Source: Collinsella sp. (lineage in GTDB: Bacteria > Actinomycetota > Coriobacteriia > Coriobacteriales > Coriobacteriaceae). From it: DNA of 64,000 bases. A program made the translations under genes and the position numbers. Shown in pieces: positions 9,358 through 18,103 of this stretch. The stretch covers positions 62,001-126,000 of the forward strand of contig JAHYYJ010000005.1 in the NCBI GenBank assembly GCA_019425015.1, written 5' to 3'. Positions within the stretch are counted from its first letter, which is position 1. Every line of letters begins with the position of its first letter. The notes under the pieces are model-generated. The model worked only from the letters and a program-made list of their open reading frames with translations. It did no database searches and was not told the origin of the DNA.

Positions 9358-10263
9358 ATGTCCGATTCCGTTGACACGACGGTCGATACGACCTCGTCGC
9401 GCGAGCGCATCAAGCGTGCCCTTTCCCATGGCAAGAAGGGCCGCATCAACAAGGACCTGTCCAACAAGATCATGCTTGGCGTGTTCCGTGCCGCGGCATA
9501 CATCACCACGCTGGTGCTTGTCGCTATCATCGCCTACGTGGTCATCAACGGCCTGCCGCATATCTCGCTCGACTTTATCTTCGGTTGGCCCCAGGGCGTC
9601 AACGCCGAGGGCGGAATTTGGCCCACGATCGTCTCGACCGTCTATGTGACGGCGCTCGCCATGCTTATCTGCACGCCGATTGCTGTGCTGGCAGCCGTCT
9701 ATCTGGCCGAGTACGCCAAGCAGGGCAAGGTCGTCGAGCTCATTCGCTACGCTGCTGACGCTTTGGCCTCGGTGCCCTCCATCGTTATGGGCCTGTTTGG
9801 CTACGCCTTGTTTGTCGAGGCCATGGGCCTGGGCCTTTCGATGGTCTCGGCCGCTCTGGCGCTCGCGCTCTTGATGCTTCCCATCGTCATGCGCACCACC
9901 GAAGAGGCCATTCGCGCCGTCCCGCGCTATATCCGTTGGGGCGCGTACGGCCTGGGCGCCACCAAGTGGCAGGTTGTCTCCAAGATTGTGCTTCCTTCTG
10001 CCTTTGGCCGTATTGCCACGGGCATCGTCCTCGCCATCGGCCGCGCCATTGGCGAGACCGCGGTGGTGCTCTACACCATGGGCCAAGCCATCAATCTACC
10101 TATTTCGCCGCTCGATTCCGGCCGCCCCATGACGGTTCACCTGTACCTGCTTGCCAACGACGGCATCAACATGAACGCAGCCTACGGCACCGCGCTCTTG
10201 CTGATGGTGATCATTCTGGCCTTCAACCTGTTTGCGCGCTTCCTGTCGCGCAAGCGTCGCTAG
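9358..10263 (+). CDS. pstA: PstA, phosphate ABC transporter permease
   Basis: PstA pairs with PstC in the membrane. The protein has 301 residues, a charged N-terminus of about 35 residues and about six transmembrane helices. Its EAA loop is visible in YGLGATKWQVVSKIVLP. The segments LASVPSIVMGLFGYALF and GRAIGETAVVLYTMG are characteristic of PstA. It is tightly packed between pstC and pstB, with 12 bases to the latter containing AAGGAG. Confidence 0.94.
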   Translation: MSDSVDTTVDTTSSRERIKRALSHGKKGRINKDLSNKIMLGVFRAAAYITTLVLVAIIAYVVINGLPHISLDFIFGWPQGVNAEGGIWPTIVSTVYVTALAMLICTPIAVLAAVYLAEYAKQGKVVELIRYAADALASVPSIVMGLFGYALFVEAMGLGLSMVSAALALALLMLPIVMRTTEEAIRAVPRYIRWGAYGLGATKWQVVSKIVLPSAFGRIATGIVLAIGRAIGETAVVLYTMGQAINLPISPLDSGRPMTVHLYLLANDGINMNAAYGTALLLMVIILAFNLFARFLSRKRR

Positions 10264-10275
10264 TTAAGGAGTCCC

Positions 10276-11079
<804 letters not shown>

Positions 11080-11171
11080 TCGGTGCGACTAGTCCCAAGC
11101 CGATCGGACCTAGTCCGGTGCGTATTCACTGTGCGGGCGGCATGACCGCACCCAACTGATTGGAGTGAACC

Positions 11172-12029
11172 ATGCGCAAACTGTTTTCCCGTCAGCTCGT
11201 CGAGGCCCGTCACGAGATGCTGAGCATCTATGAGGCCGTCGATCTAGCCCTCCACGATGCCGTGAAGGCCTATGTGACCGACGACCGCAAGCTCGCCACC
11301 AAGACCAAGAAGCGCACGCTTTCGATTGACGCACGCTGCGCCAACCTGGAGGCCGTCTGCTACAACCTGATCGCCACGCAGTCACCGGTCGCCTCCGACT
11401 TCCGCCTGCTTCAGACGATCATCTACGTCGACTTTAACCTGCAGCGCATGACCGATAAGGTCCGTCAGATCTGCCGTGCCACGCGTCATATGATCAAGGC
11501 CGACATCTCGCTGCCCAAGGAGCTTGTCGGCACGGTTGAGGCCGAGGCTGAGGCCGTCTACCAGGTGCTGGGCTCTTCGCTTTCTGCGCTCGTCACCAAT
11601 GATATGTCCATCATCTGCAACCTGGCCGTCGAGGACGAGCCAGTGCACGCTGCCTACGAGAAGTTCTTCCGCACCTTTAACCGTATGGATACGGGCGACT
11701 TTATGGACGACGACAGCAACTATGACGACCTGCGCCGCGCCATCATGGTTTCGCGCTACCTCGATCGCATCGCTTCGATTTCCATCGATGCCGCTTGCCG
11801 TCTGACCTTCCTGTTGACTGGTCAGCGTATGAACGCCGGCGATATCGCCCGCACTGATGAGGACGAGCTCGAGAGCATGCGCGTGCCTTCGGGCGAGGGT
11901 GTTATCATGAGGCCCGCCGTCGACGCGCGCTACGTTGCCAAGGTGCCCGCCAACGAGGTCAGCGAGGGTCTTCGCTACCTGCTCGATCATCTTGAGGACG
12001 AGGACGATGGCGAGGACGACGAGGAGTAA
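11172..12029 (+). CDS. phoU: PhoU, phosphate signalling/transport regulator
   Basis: PhoU restrains Pst activity and phosphate signalling when phosphate is plentiful. The 285-residue, mainly helical protein has two PhoU-type three-helix repeats. Each contains the metal-binding style region (DFRLLQTIIYVDFNLQRMTDK in the first, YLDRIASISIDAACRLTFL in the second). A charged insertion and an acidic C-terminal tail (EDEDDGEDDEE) extend it beyond the usual 220-240 residues. Its position after pstB is standard. No phoB/phoR-like genes are in the window. Confidence 0.9.
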   Translation: MRKLFSRQLVEARHEMLSIYEAVDLALHDAVKAYVTDDRKLATKTKKRTLSIDARCANLEAVCYNLIATQSPVASDFRLLQTIIYVDFNLQRMTDKVRQICRATRHMIKADISLPKELVGTVEAEAEAVYQVLGSSLSALVTNDMSIICNLAVEDEPVHAAYEKFFRTFNRMDTGDFMDDDSNYDDLRRAIMVSRYLDRIASISIDAACRLTFLLTGQRMNAGDIARTDEDELESMRVPSGEGVIMRPAVDARYVAKVPANEVSEGLRYLLDHLEDEDDGEDDEE

Positions 12030-12066
12030 GTAGCCCCGTTCGTCGAAAGATTGTAAATACCTAAGT

Positions 12067-12098
12067 GAGCGCGGCCTTGCACATGCGGGACCGCGCTC
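12067..12098 (+). terminator. Hairpin after phoU, possible weak terminator
   Basis: GAGCGCGG (12067-12074) pairs with CCGCGCTC (12091-12098) across a 16-base loop, followed only by TTGCGTT. It may reduce read-through from phoU to yggS. Confidence 0.45.
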
Positions 12099-12148
12099 TT
12101 GCGTTAGCATGGGACTACTTGTTTGGCTGTCAGCGGAGGCGATTAGCA

Positions 12149-12886
12149 ATGGATAACTATTTGGACTTGATGCGCGCTCGCCGCGAGCAGATTCTGGAAC
12201 GTTTTTATGCGGCGCTCGATCGCGCGGGCCGCCCCCACGACGCCGCGCGCCTCATTGCCGTGTCCAAGACCGTTGGTGTCGATGAGACTGTTGCTGCCAT
12301 CCAGGCGGGGTATCGCCATTTTGCCGAGAACCGCCCGCAGGAGCTGGTTCGCAAGCTCACGGGTCTGGCGGAGCATCCGGAGCTGCCCGAGGTGCGCTTC
12401 GATATGATCGGCAACCTGCAGACCAATAAGATCAATGCGGTGCTGGGCTCAGCCGAGCTGATTCACTCGGTGGGTTCGCTGCATCTGGCACAGGCGATCT
12501 CGAGCCGTGCTGTCCGCAAGATTGAGGCAGGCGAGCTCGCCGGCCCCCAGCGTGTGCTCATCGAGGTCAATGTGAGTGGTGAGGAGTCGAAGGGAGGCTT
12601 TTCGCCCGATGAGATTCGCGCCGCCGCGGGTGAGCTTGCGGAACTTGAGGGAATTTGCGTACAGGGGCTTATGACTATGGCGCCCCGGGGGAATAAGGAT
12701 GTGGCACGCCGCACCTTTGCGGGGCTTCGTGAGCTGAGGGATGAGCTGGAGGCTGCGCATCCCGATTTGAACCTGCCTGAGCTTTCCTGCGGCATGAGCG
12801 AGGACTTTGAGCCTGCCCTTGAGGAGGGCTCTACGCTCGTTCGCCTGGGCAGGGTAGTATTTAGCCCGGAGTTTGCAGTAAAATAA
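12149..12886 (+). CDS. yggS: YggS/PLPBP family pyridoxal phosphate homeostasis protein
   Basis: This PLP-binding protein keeps vitamin B6 and amino acid pools balanced and has no known catalytic reaction. The 245-residue alanine-racemase-like barrel has the PLP lysine in LIAVSKTV (about Lys40). The family signature FAENRPQEL and MIGNLQTNKI, VNVSGEESKGGF and LSCGMSEDFEPAL are also present. The ATG at 12149 follows CGGAGG by nine bases; the frame is open further upstream but without support. It is followed by sepF, the usual Gram-positive order, so it belongs to the division cluster although separated from pgeF by the pst operon. Confidence 0.93.
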   Translation: MDNYLDLMRARREQILERFYAALDRAGRPHDAARLIAVSKTVGVDETVAAIQAGYRHFAENRPQELVRKLTGLAEHPELPEVRFDMIGNLQTNKINAVLGSAELIHSVGSLHLAQAISSRAVRKIEAGELAGPQRVLIEVNVSGEESKGGFSPDEIRAAAGELAELEGICVQGLMTMAPRGNKDVARRTFAGLRELRDELEAAHPDLNLPELSCGMSEDFEPALEEGSTLVRLGRVVFSPEFAVK

Positions 12887-12946
12887 GGCTCTGAAGTGCG
12901 CACTGATTATCGGGGCGCCTGCACTAAACCGCGAGAGGACACAACC

Positions 12947-13669
12947 ATGGGCTTCCTTGACGAGATTAAAAATAAGATGCACCTGGGCGGCCAGCAGGGT
13001 TACGACCAGGGTTATGGCCAGGACGACGACTACGGCTACGATGACGGCTATGACGATAGTTATCAGGGCAACGGCTACGGCGGTGCTTCGGGCGAGGGCT
13101 TCTACACCCAAGACGAGCCGAGCAACGGCCTGCTTGGTCAGACGCGCCGCGGTGAAGCTGAGTCGGTTGCCGTGTATACGCGCTCCGGTCAGCTGGTCGG
13201 CGATGACTCCCGCCATGCCACGACGTATAACCCGCCTTCGCGCTCGCAGGACAGTGTTGCGAGCGGTTATCGTCCTGGTGCCTATGACACGCCGTCGAGC
13301 TACGCCGAGAACACCCGCGCCCGTGCCGCCGCTGCGCCCGCGCCTGCACCGAGTGATGCCTCGGCCTATGCGAGCAATATCATCAACGCCACGCCGCAGC
13401 TGCCGGCCTATGTCCTGCGCCCCGAGAGCTATGACGACGTGGAGACCGTGGTGCGCCGCGTTCGCACCAAGCAGCCTGTCGCACTGATTTTTGTGGGCGT
13501 ACGCACCGAAGTTGCTAAGCGCGTCTTGGACTTCTCTTACGGCTTTGCCTGCGGTCTGGGTGCCACGGTCAAGGAGGTGGGCGACCGCGTGTTCATGGTG
13601 CTGCCCGCCGGCTGCGAGGTCAAAGATTCCGATCTCAAGAAGCTTCGTGCCGACGGCTACCTTAAGTAA
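12947..13669 (+). CDS. sepF: SepF, cell division protein anchoring FtsZ
   Basis: SepF links FtsZ filaments to the membrane in bacteria without FtsA. The 240-residue protein begins with a short amphipathic membrane-binding helix (MGFLDEIKNKMHLGG). A long low-complexity linker follows, first rich in Gly, Tyr, Asp and Gln (about residues 15-65), then in Ala and Pro. The folded SepF domain ends it (from about residue 155; ESYDDVETVVRRVRTKQPV, DFSYGFACGLGATVK and VFMVLPAG). The ATG at 12947 follows GAGAGGA. The linker is longer than in most SepF proteins. yggT and divIVA follow. Confidence 0.92.
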   Translation: MGFLDEIKNKMHLGGQQGYDQGYGQDDDYGYDDGYDDSYQGNGYGGASGEGFYTQDEPSNGLLGQTRRGEAESVAVYTRSGQLVGDDSRHATTYNPPSRSQDSVASGYRPGAYDTPSSYAENTRARAAAAPAPAPSDASAYASNIINATPQLPAYVLRPESYDDVETVVRRVRTKQPVALIFVGVRTEVAKRVLDFSYGFACGLGATVKEVGDRVFMVLPAGCEVKDSDLKKLRADGYLK

Positions 13670-13690
13670 AGACAAGACGAGGAGATTCCC

Positions 13691-13972
13691 ATCAACATCT
13701 ACACTATCGTCCAACTGGTCAACACGCTGTTCAACTTCTATTCCACGCTCATTGTCGTCTACTGCTTTATGACGTGGATTCCCATGAAGCAGGGTGGTTT
13801 GCTTCAGGATATTGCTGCGGTGCTCGATAGCGTGTGCGGTCCGTGGCTCAACCTGTTCCGTCGTTTCATCCCGCCGATGCGCGGTATCGATTTTTCGCCG
13901 GTCGTTGCGATTATTGCGTTGCAGTTGGTGCAGAGGCTGGTTCTGCAGCTTCTTATAGGTATACTCGTATAG
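13691..13972 (+). CDS. yggT: YggT family membrane protein, apparently starting at ATC
   Basis: YggT proteins are small membrane proteins found beside sepF and divIVA; their exact role is unresolved. The first in-frame ATG lies at 13769, which would remove the first transmembrane helix. Reading from an ATC at 13691 gives 93 residues beginning with NIYTIVQLVNTLFNF, the expected first helix. GAGGAG ends at 13684, six bases before this ATC, an ideal spacing, and no ATG, GTG or TTG is available between. The second helix (PVVAIIALQLVQRLVLQLL) and the CFMTWIP segment are typical of the family. A sequencing error at the start codon cannot be excluded. Confidence 0.8.
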   Translation: MNIYTIVQLVNTLFNFYSTLIVVYCFMTWIPMKQGGLLQDIAAVLDSVCGPWLNLFRRFIPPMRGIDFSPVVAIIALQLVQRLVLQLLIGILV

Positions 13973-14033
13973 AACTGACTTAGTAACTTACGTCGGGCGT
14001 GTAGCGCCGAGGCGATGAAAAAGGAGACTTGTT

Positions 14034-14708
14034 ATGGCTATTACCCCTGCAGACATCCAGGCTCAGACTTTCTCTGAGGCCAAGCGTGGCTACGATCCCG
14101 CCGAGGTCGACGTCTTCTTGGAGACGCTGTCCTCCGAGGTTGACGCTATGCTCGCTAAGATCGTCGACCTTAAGGGTCGCCTGACTGCTACCGAGCAGCA
14201 GCTTGCCGATGCGCAGGCTCAGCTTGCCCAGGCTCAGGATGCCACCGCCCAAGCCGTTCCTGCCGCCCCCGTGGCTGCTCCCGCCCCTGACTTCTCCGCT
14301 CAGGAGCGCCAGATTTCCGCTGCCCTGATCGCTGCCCAGCAGACCGCTGAGACCATCGTCAACGATGCCAACGAGAACGCTGAGCGTATCCGCAACGAGG
14401 CTGACGCTAAGGCACGCGAGGTTATCCGCCAGGCTCTGACCGAGAAGCAGGCCGAGCTCGAGGAAATCGATCGTCTCAAGGCTTCCCGCGAGGAGTTCAA
14501 GGCCGAGTACCTCAAGCTCATCCAGCACTTCATGGACGATGCCCAGAACTCCTTCCCGGCCGACCTCATGGCCTCCGCGCCGGTCGGTTCTGCCGCTTCT
14601 CCTGCGGTGACTGTTCCCGCCGAGCCGCTGCCCGTCGCTGACCCGGTTGTCCCCGTGGCCGATCCCTTCGCCCCGATCGACAACTTTGCCGCCGACGACC
14701 TGGACTAG
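14034..14708 (+). CDS. divIVA: DivIVA-type coiled-coil protein (Wag31-like)
   Basis: DivIVA marks curved membranes at poles and septa and, in actinobacteria, directs polar growth. The 224-residue protein starts with the conserved lipid-binding domain (ADIQAQTFSEAKRGYDPAEV, then DVFLETLSSEVD). A first coiled coil, an Ala/Pro-rich break near residue 80 and a second long coiled coil (QTAETIVNDANENAERIRNE region) follow. An Ala/Pro/Val-rich acidic tail ends it. AAGGAG lies before the ATG. It closes the division cluster and is followed by a strong terminator. Confidence 0.93.
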   Translation: MAITPADIQAQTFSEAKRGYDPAEVDVFLETLSSEVDAMLAKIVDLKGRLTATEQQLADAQAQLAQAQDATAQAVPAAPVAAPAPDFSAQERQISAALIAAQQTAETIVNDANENAERIRNEADAKAREVIRQALTEKQAELEEIDRLKASREEFKAEYLKLIQHFMDDAQNSFPADLMASAPVGSAASPAVTVPAEPLPVADPVVPVADPFAPIDNFAADDLD

Positions 14709-14737
14709 CATCAGAGCTACAATCTAGTGTCCTTAAG

Positions 14738-14768
14738 AGGAGCTCGCACCTGCGGGCTCCTTTTTTGT
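14738..14768 (+). terminator. Intrinsic terminator after divIVA
   Basis: AGGAGCTCGC pairs with GCGGGCTCCT (one G-T pair) around an ACCT loop and is followed by a T-run (TTTTTT). Confidence 0.88.
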
Positions 14769-14873
14769 GGCTGTATACGGGTTGGGAAACAAAACGCCGA
14801 GCTCTGCATGCGATAGGACAGAACTCGGCGAAGGGCGCGTGGTAAAAGGTAGTTTTTAAGGTATGTCTAAAAA

Positions 14874-15404
14874 CTACTTGAGGAGGAAGTTGGAGAGGGG
14901 AATAGTGCGGGCCTCGCGATGCTCGGGATCGGCGATGTGGTCGGCGGGATAGCCACAGACGAGCATGTGATAGGGATAGACGCCCTTGGGCAGATTGAAC
15001 TGCTCCTGTGCCACCTCAGGCTTAAAATGGCATACCCAGCACGTTCCCAGGCCCTGCTCGGTGGCCTCCATCATCATCTGGTCGCACACGATGGACGTAT
15101 CGATTTCACTGGAATTCATCTGGTCATACGGGCGCACCCAAGCATCATCGGTAACGCTGCAAATAAGGAAGACAAGCGGAGCTCCAAAGATAGACCCATC
15201 ACGAGCAAACCGAGGCTGACAAGCAGCAGCCTTCTCCAACAGCTCAGGCGTATCCAGCACCATCACACGGGCTGGATGATTATTACAAGCAGAAGGAGTA
15301 ATCCGCCCCGCCTCAACAATGGCATCCACTACCGACTGCTCAACAGGACGGTCCTCAAAAGAACGACAAGAATACCGACCACGAGCCAGATCCAAATAAG
15401 ACAT
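14874..15404 (-). CDS. Nitroreductase family protein
   Basis: This 176-residue protein belongs to the FMN-dependent nitroreductase superfamily, which uses NAD(P)H to reduce nitro compounds, quinones or other acceptors; the substrate is not predictable. Visible family features are YSCRSFEDRPVEQSVVDAIVE at the start, GRITPSACNNHPARVMV, the middle GAPLVFLICS, and GLGTCWVCHF near residue 130. The ATG at 15404 is preceded by AGGAGGGCTTGT; the frame runs further upstream into an unlikely hydrophobic stretch. Its 5' half and upstream region are more AT-rich than the neighbours. Single gene, opposite to divIVA. Confidence 0.87.
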   Translation of the reverse strand: MSYLDLARGRYSCRSFEDRPVEQSVVDAIVEAGRITPSACNNHPARVMVLDTPELLEKAAACQPRFARDGSIFGAPLVFLICSVTDDAWVRPYDQMNSSEIDTSIVCDQMMMEATEQGLGTCWVCHFKPEVAQEQFNLPKGVYPYHMLVCGYPADHIADPEHREARTIPLSNFLLK

Positions 15405-15587
15405 ACAAGCCCTCCTAAAATTAAAAATCAAACAAACCAAAAGTAACCCAAAGAGTACCCAAAGCAGCAATCAGCCAAACGCTCATCAAGGGCCAAAGTG
15501 TCCGAACGGATACCAAAGGTCCCTTCAGCCAAACCCCCGTCGCGCTAAATCTATCAGCCAAAGTTCCCAATGGTGGTGCATAAGGGA

Positions 15588-15666
15588 GCGGGCCCGGCCA
15601 CTAATAACCTTTTGAACGACTCTGCTTGCAGCCGGAGTGAAAAAGGTTATTAGTGGCCGGGCCCGC
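15588..15666. repeat. Perfect 26-base inverted repeat between nitroreductase and Pap genes
   Basis: Positions 15588-15613 are the exact reverse complement of 15641-15666 (arms begin GCGGGCCCGG and end CTAATAACCTTTT), with a 27-base loop. It lies downstream of the minus-strand pap gene and upstream of the nitroreductase. On the minus strand no clean T-run follows the outer arm, so it is more than a simple terminator; it may be a terminator, processing signal or dispersed repeat. Confidence 0.85.
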
Positions 15667-15690
15667 GACCGGTGGGACATGTACCCCCAA

Positions 15691-16314
15691 TTAACTGTTC
15701 TTCATGACAATCGAATCCACGACATCGGCCACATTCTCGCAGCAGTCGGCGCAGTACTCCAGGAAGGCGTACACGTCACGCCAAGCGATGACCTCGAGCG
15801 GGTCCTTGCCGTTAACGTGCAGGTTACGCATGGCGTTGATATAGAGCTCGTCGGCCTCGGACTCGATGGTGTTGATCTGGATGACGAGCTCGCGCAGCGT
15901 TTTGGACTTGCGGTAGTTAGGCAGCTCGACCATCAGGTCTTTCATGGCGCGGCAGGCGTCGGTCACCTTGTGGGCGATCACGATGGCATCGGGATGGATG
16001 CTCTGGATGTTGGTGAAGTAGACGCGCTGCACGACGCCCTCGATGCGGTCGAGCACGGTGTCGAGCGAGCAGCTCATCAGGTCCAGATCCTCGCGCTCAA
16101 GCGGGGTGATAAAGGCGGTGAGCAGGGCGTCCTCAAGCTCATGGTGCTTCTTGTCGGCCGCATGCTCGATCGCATGCATCTTGTCGAGCATATCGTGAAT
16201 CTTTGCGGGATCGAAGTTCTCGAAAATCTTGGTAAGCAGCTCGGCGGCCTGGACGGCGAGGTCGGCGCAGGCGACGTAGTTGTCAAAGTAGAACGAATCG
16301 GGTTTCTTTGCCAT
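15691..16314 (-). CDS. DUF47/PhoU-like Pit accessory protein (Pap)
   Basis: The 207-residue, all-helical protein belongs to the DUF47 family, PhoU-like proteins encoded beside PiT permeases and thought to regulate them. Typical stretches are the start AKKPDSFYFDNYVACADLAV and IHDMLDKMHAIEHAADKKHHEL. LEREDLDLMSCSLDTVLDRIEG and INTIESEADELYINAM also belong to the family and carry acidic residues of the metal-binding type. It sits 67 bases downstream of the permease in the same direction, so the pair forms an operon. The function is inferred from family and context. Confidence 0.9.
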   Translation of the reverse strand: MAKKPDSFYFDNYVACADLAVQAAELLTKIFENFDPAKIHDMLDKMHAIEHAADKKHHELEDALLTAFITPLEREDLDLMSCSLDTVLDRIEGVVQRVYFTNIQSIHPDAIVIAHKVTDACRAMKDLMVELPNYRKSKTLRELVIQINTIESEADELYINAMRNLHVNGKDPLEVIAWRDVYAFLEYCADCCENVADVVDSIVMKNS

Positions 16315-16381
16315 GGGTGGGTCCTTTCGAGGCGAAGACGGGTGGGCGAAGTGTTGCGGTCCGGATGGACGTTCGGTTTGA

Positions 16382-17431
16382 CTAGAGGAACATCATGAAC
16401 AGCTTGGCCATGACAAAGCTGATGAGTCCGCAGGCGGGGAAGGTGAAGAACCAGGTGAACATCATGTCCTTGACGACGCCGAAGTTGATGGCCGAGAGGC
16501 GCTTGACGGCACCGACGCCCATGATGGCGCAGGTCTTGATGTGGGTGGAGGACACGGGGATGCCGGTAAGGGTGGCTAGCAGCAGGTTCGCGGCGCCCGC
16601 GAGGTCGGCGGAGAAGCCCTGATACTTCTCGAGCTTAACCATGCTCTGGCCGACGGACTTGATGATGCGCTCGCCGCCCACGCTGGTGCCGATGCCCATA
16701 GTGGCCGAGCATAGCAGCATAATCCAGATGGGGATGCCGGCATCGCCGACGCTAGTTTGGCCGTTTGCGAAGGCCACGCCTAAAAAGAGCACGCCGATGA
16801 ACTTCTGTCCATCCTGCGCGCCGTGCATAAAGCTCATGGCCGCAGCGCTCGCGATCTGAGCGTATTTAAAGAAGACATTGGCACGTCGCCTGTTGGCGGC
16901 GGCGAAAAGAATCGAGACGAGTTTGCACAGGACCCAGCCCATGACAAAGCCCAGGCCGATGGAGAGCGCCAGACCGTAGATGACCTTCATCCACTCGTGG
17001 ACGTTGACGCTGCTCGCGCCGCCGAGGGCGATAGCGGCACCGGTCAGGCCGGCGATAAGGCTGTGGCTTTGCGAGGTGGGGATGCCGAAACGCGATGCTG
17101 TGGCGCCGTAGACGACGATGGAGAACAGGGCCGCGCAGAGGCACGCGAGCGCCATGGTGCTGTTTCCGCCAAAGTCAACGATATGCGAGATGGTATTGGC
17201 GACGCTCGCGTTAAAGTGCGTCATGATGAGCACGCCGAGGAAGTTGAATGCGGCGCTCATGAGAATGGCGGCGCGGGCGGGCATGCAACGCGTAGTGACG
17301 CAGGTCGCGATGGCGTTGGGCGCGTCGGTCCATCCGTTGACGAAGATGGCGCCCAACGCGAGGATCACGGTGACGGCAAGGACTGGGTTCGACACAATTT
17401 GGCCGAGGAAGGTTGAGAACGTTACGTCCAT
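16382..17431 (-). CDS. pit: PiT-family inorganic phosphate permease
   Basis: PiT permeases import phosphate with a cation (metal-phosphate/H+ in bacteria, low affinity). The 349-residue protein has about ten hydrophobic helices. It carries the two PiT signature repeats: GWTDAPNAIATCVTTRCM near residue 33 and GIPVSSTHIKTCAIMGVGAV near 290, with the related GIPTSQSHSLIAGLTGAA at about 116. AMSFMHGAQDGQKFIGVLFL is also typical. It forms an operon with the Pap gene downstream. Together with pstSCAB the genome has both high- and low-affinity phosphate import within 10 kb. Confidence 0.93.
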   Translation of the reverse strand: MDVTFSTFLGQIVSNPVLAVTVILALGAIFVNGWTDAPNAIATCVTTRCMPARAAILMSAAFNFLGVLIMTHFNASVANTISHIVDFGGNSTMALACLCAALFSIVVYGATASRFGIPTSQSHSLIAGLTGAAIALGGASSVNVHEWMKVIYGLALSIGLGFVMGWVLCKLVSILFAAANRRRANVFFKYAQIASAAAMSFMHGAQDGQKFIGVLFLGVAFANGQTSVGDAGIPIWIMLLCSATMGIGTSVGGERIIKSVGQSMVKLEKYQGFSADLAGAANLLLATLTGIPVSSTHIKTCAIMGVGAVKRLSAINFGVVKDMMFTWFFTFPACGLISFVMAKLFMMFL

Positions 17432-17643
17432 ATATGGGCTTTCTCGAAGTTTGCAGACACGTTACAAAAACATGATAAATCGTATCACCTCCTGCGGGTT
17501 TCTTTGCCGAGTTCTGATGGGAGAAGTAATTTTTTGGCACTAAAATTGAATATTAGCCCTGTTGACCGTGGGTGTTCTTTTTGCTATCACGCCATGCGGA
17601 CACGCGCGTTCGCTCCGACATTCCAAAACCACAGTCTGTTCGC

Positions 17644-17673
17644 TTTACAATATGCAAACATGCGTTCGATAAT
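17644..17673 (+). promoter_or_regulatory. Promoter giving a probable leaderless transcript
   Basis: TTTACA (17644-17649) and GATAAT (17668-17673) are spaced by 18 bases. Transcription would begin about seven bases later, at 17680-17681, which is where the ATG of the next gene stands. Confidence 0.6.
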
Positions 17674-17680
17674 GGGAAGC

Positions 17681-18019
17681 ATGGAATATCGACAGACAGA
17701 TGGCAAAACTCGACGCGTGCACAAACAGTATGTGGACGTTGTGGCTCGCATCCTCGCGGGCGGACAAGTCGTGCCGGTCACCGTCTGCTGGGTCGACGGT
17801 CGTTGCTTTACAATTGACGAGATTGTCTCGTCCACGGGCTTTGGCTTAACGGTTCACGGTGTTCGTACGGCAACGTATAAGGTTCGTTTTGGCGGGCATG
17901 CGACCGAGTTGTATCTGGAGGACCAGGCGTGCGGACGGCCGGACGGCTCGCAGGCCCACGTGATGCGTTGGTGGGTCTGGGCGTTTGATCGTACGCTTGA
18001 GGGCGAGCGCCGTAGGTAA
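17681..18019 (+). CDS. Small conserved-looking protein of unknown function
   Basis: The 112-residue protein is soluble, with beta-strand-like segments (VVPVTVCWVDGRCFTIDEIV, ATYKVRFGGHATELYLED) and a Trp-rich end (MRWWVWAFDRTLEGERRR). The pattern of a short barrel that ends with a strand and a basic tail recalls DUF6504-type proteins of actinobacteria, but this is a loose resemblance, not an identification. The start is uncertain: ATGs at 17660 and 17672 are in frame, but the promoter at 17644-17673 would start RNA at the 17681 ATG. No convincing ribosome binding site is present. The 250 bases upstream, to pit, hold nothing else recognisable. Confidence 0.7.
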   Translation: MEYRQTDGKTRRVHKQYVDVVARILAGGQVVPVTVCWVDGRCFTIDEIVSSTGFGLTVHGVRTATYKVRFGGHATELYLEDQACGRPDGSQAHVMRWWVWAFDRTLEGERRR

Positions 18020-18103
18020 GGACGCACGGCGTTCGGGTACAATGACAGGAATCTTGTCAGCTACTGCGCCGTTATTTGTCGCGCTTTTTGAAAGGACGAA
18101 CCT

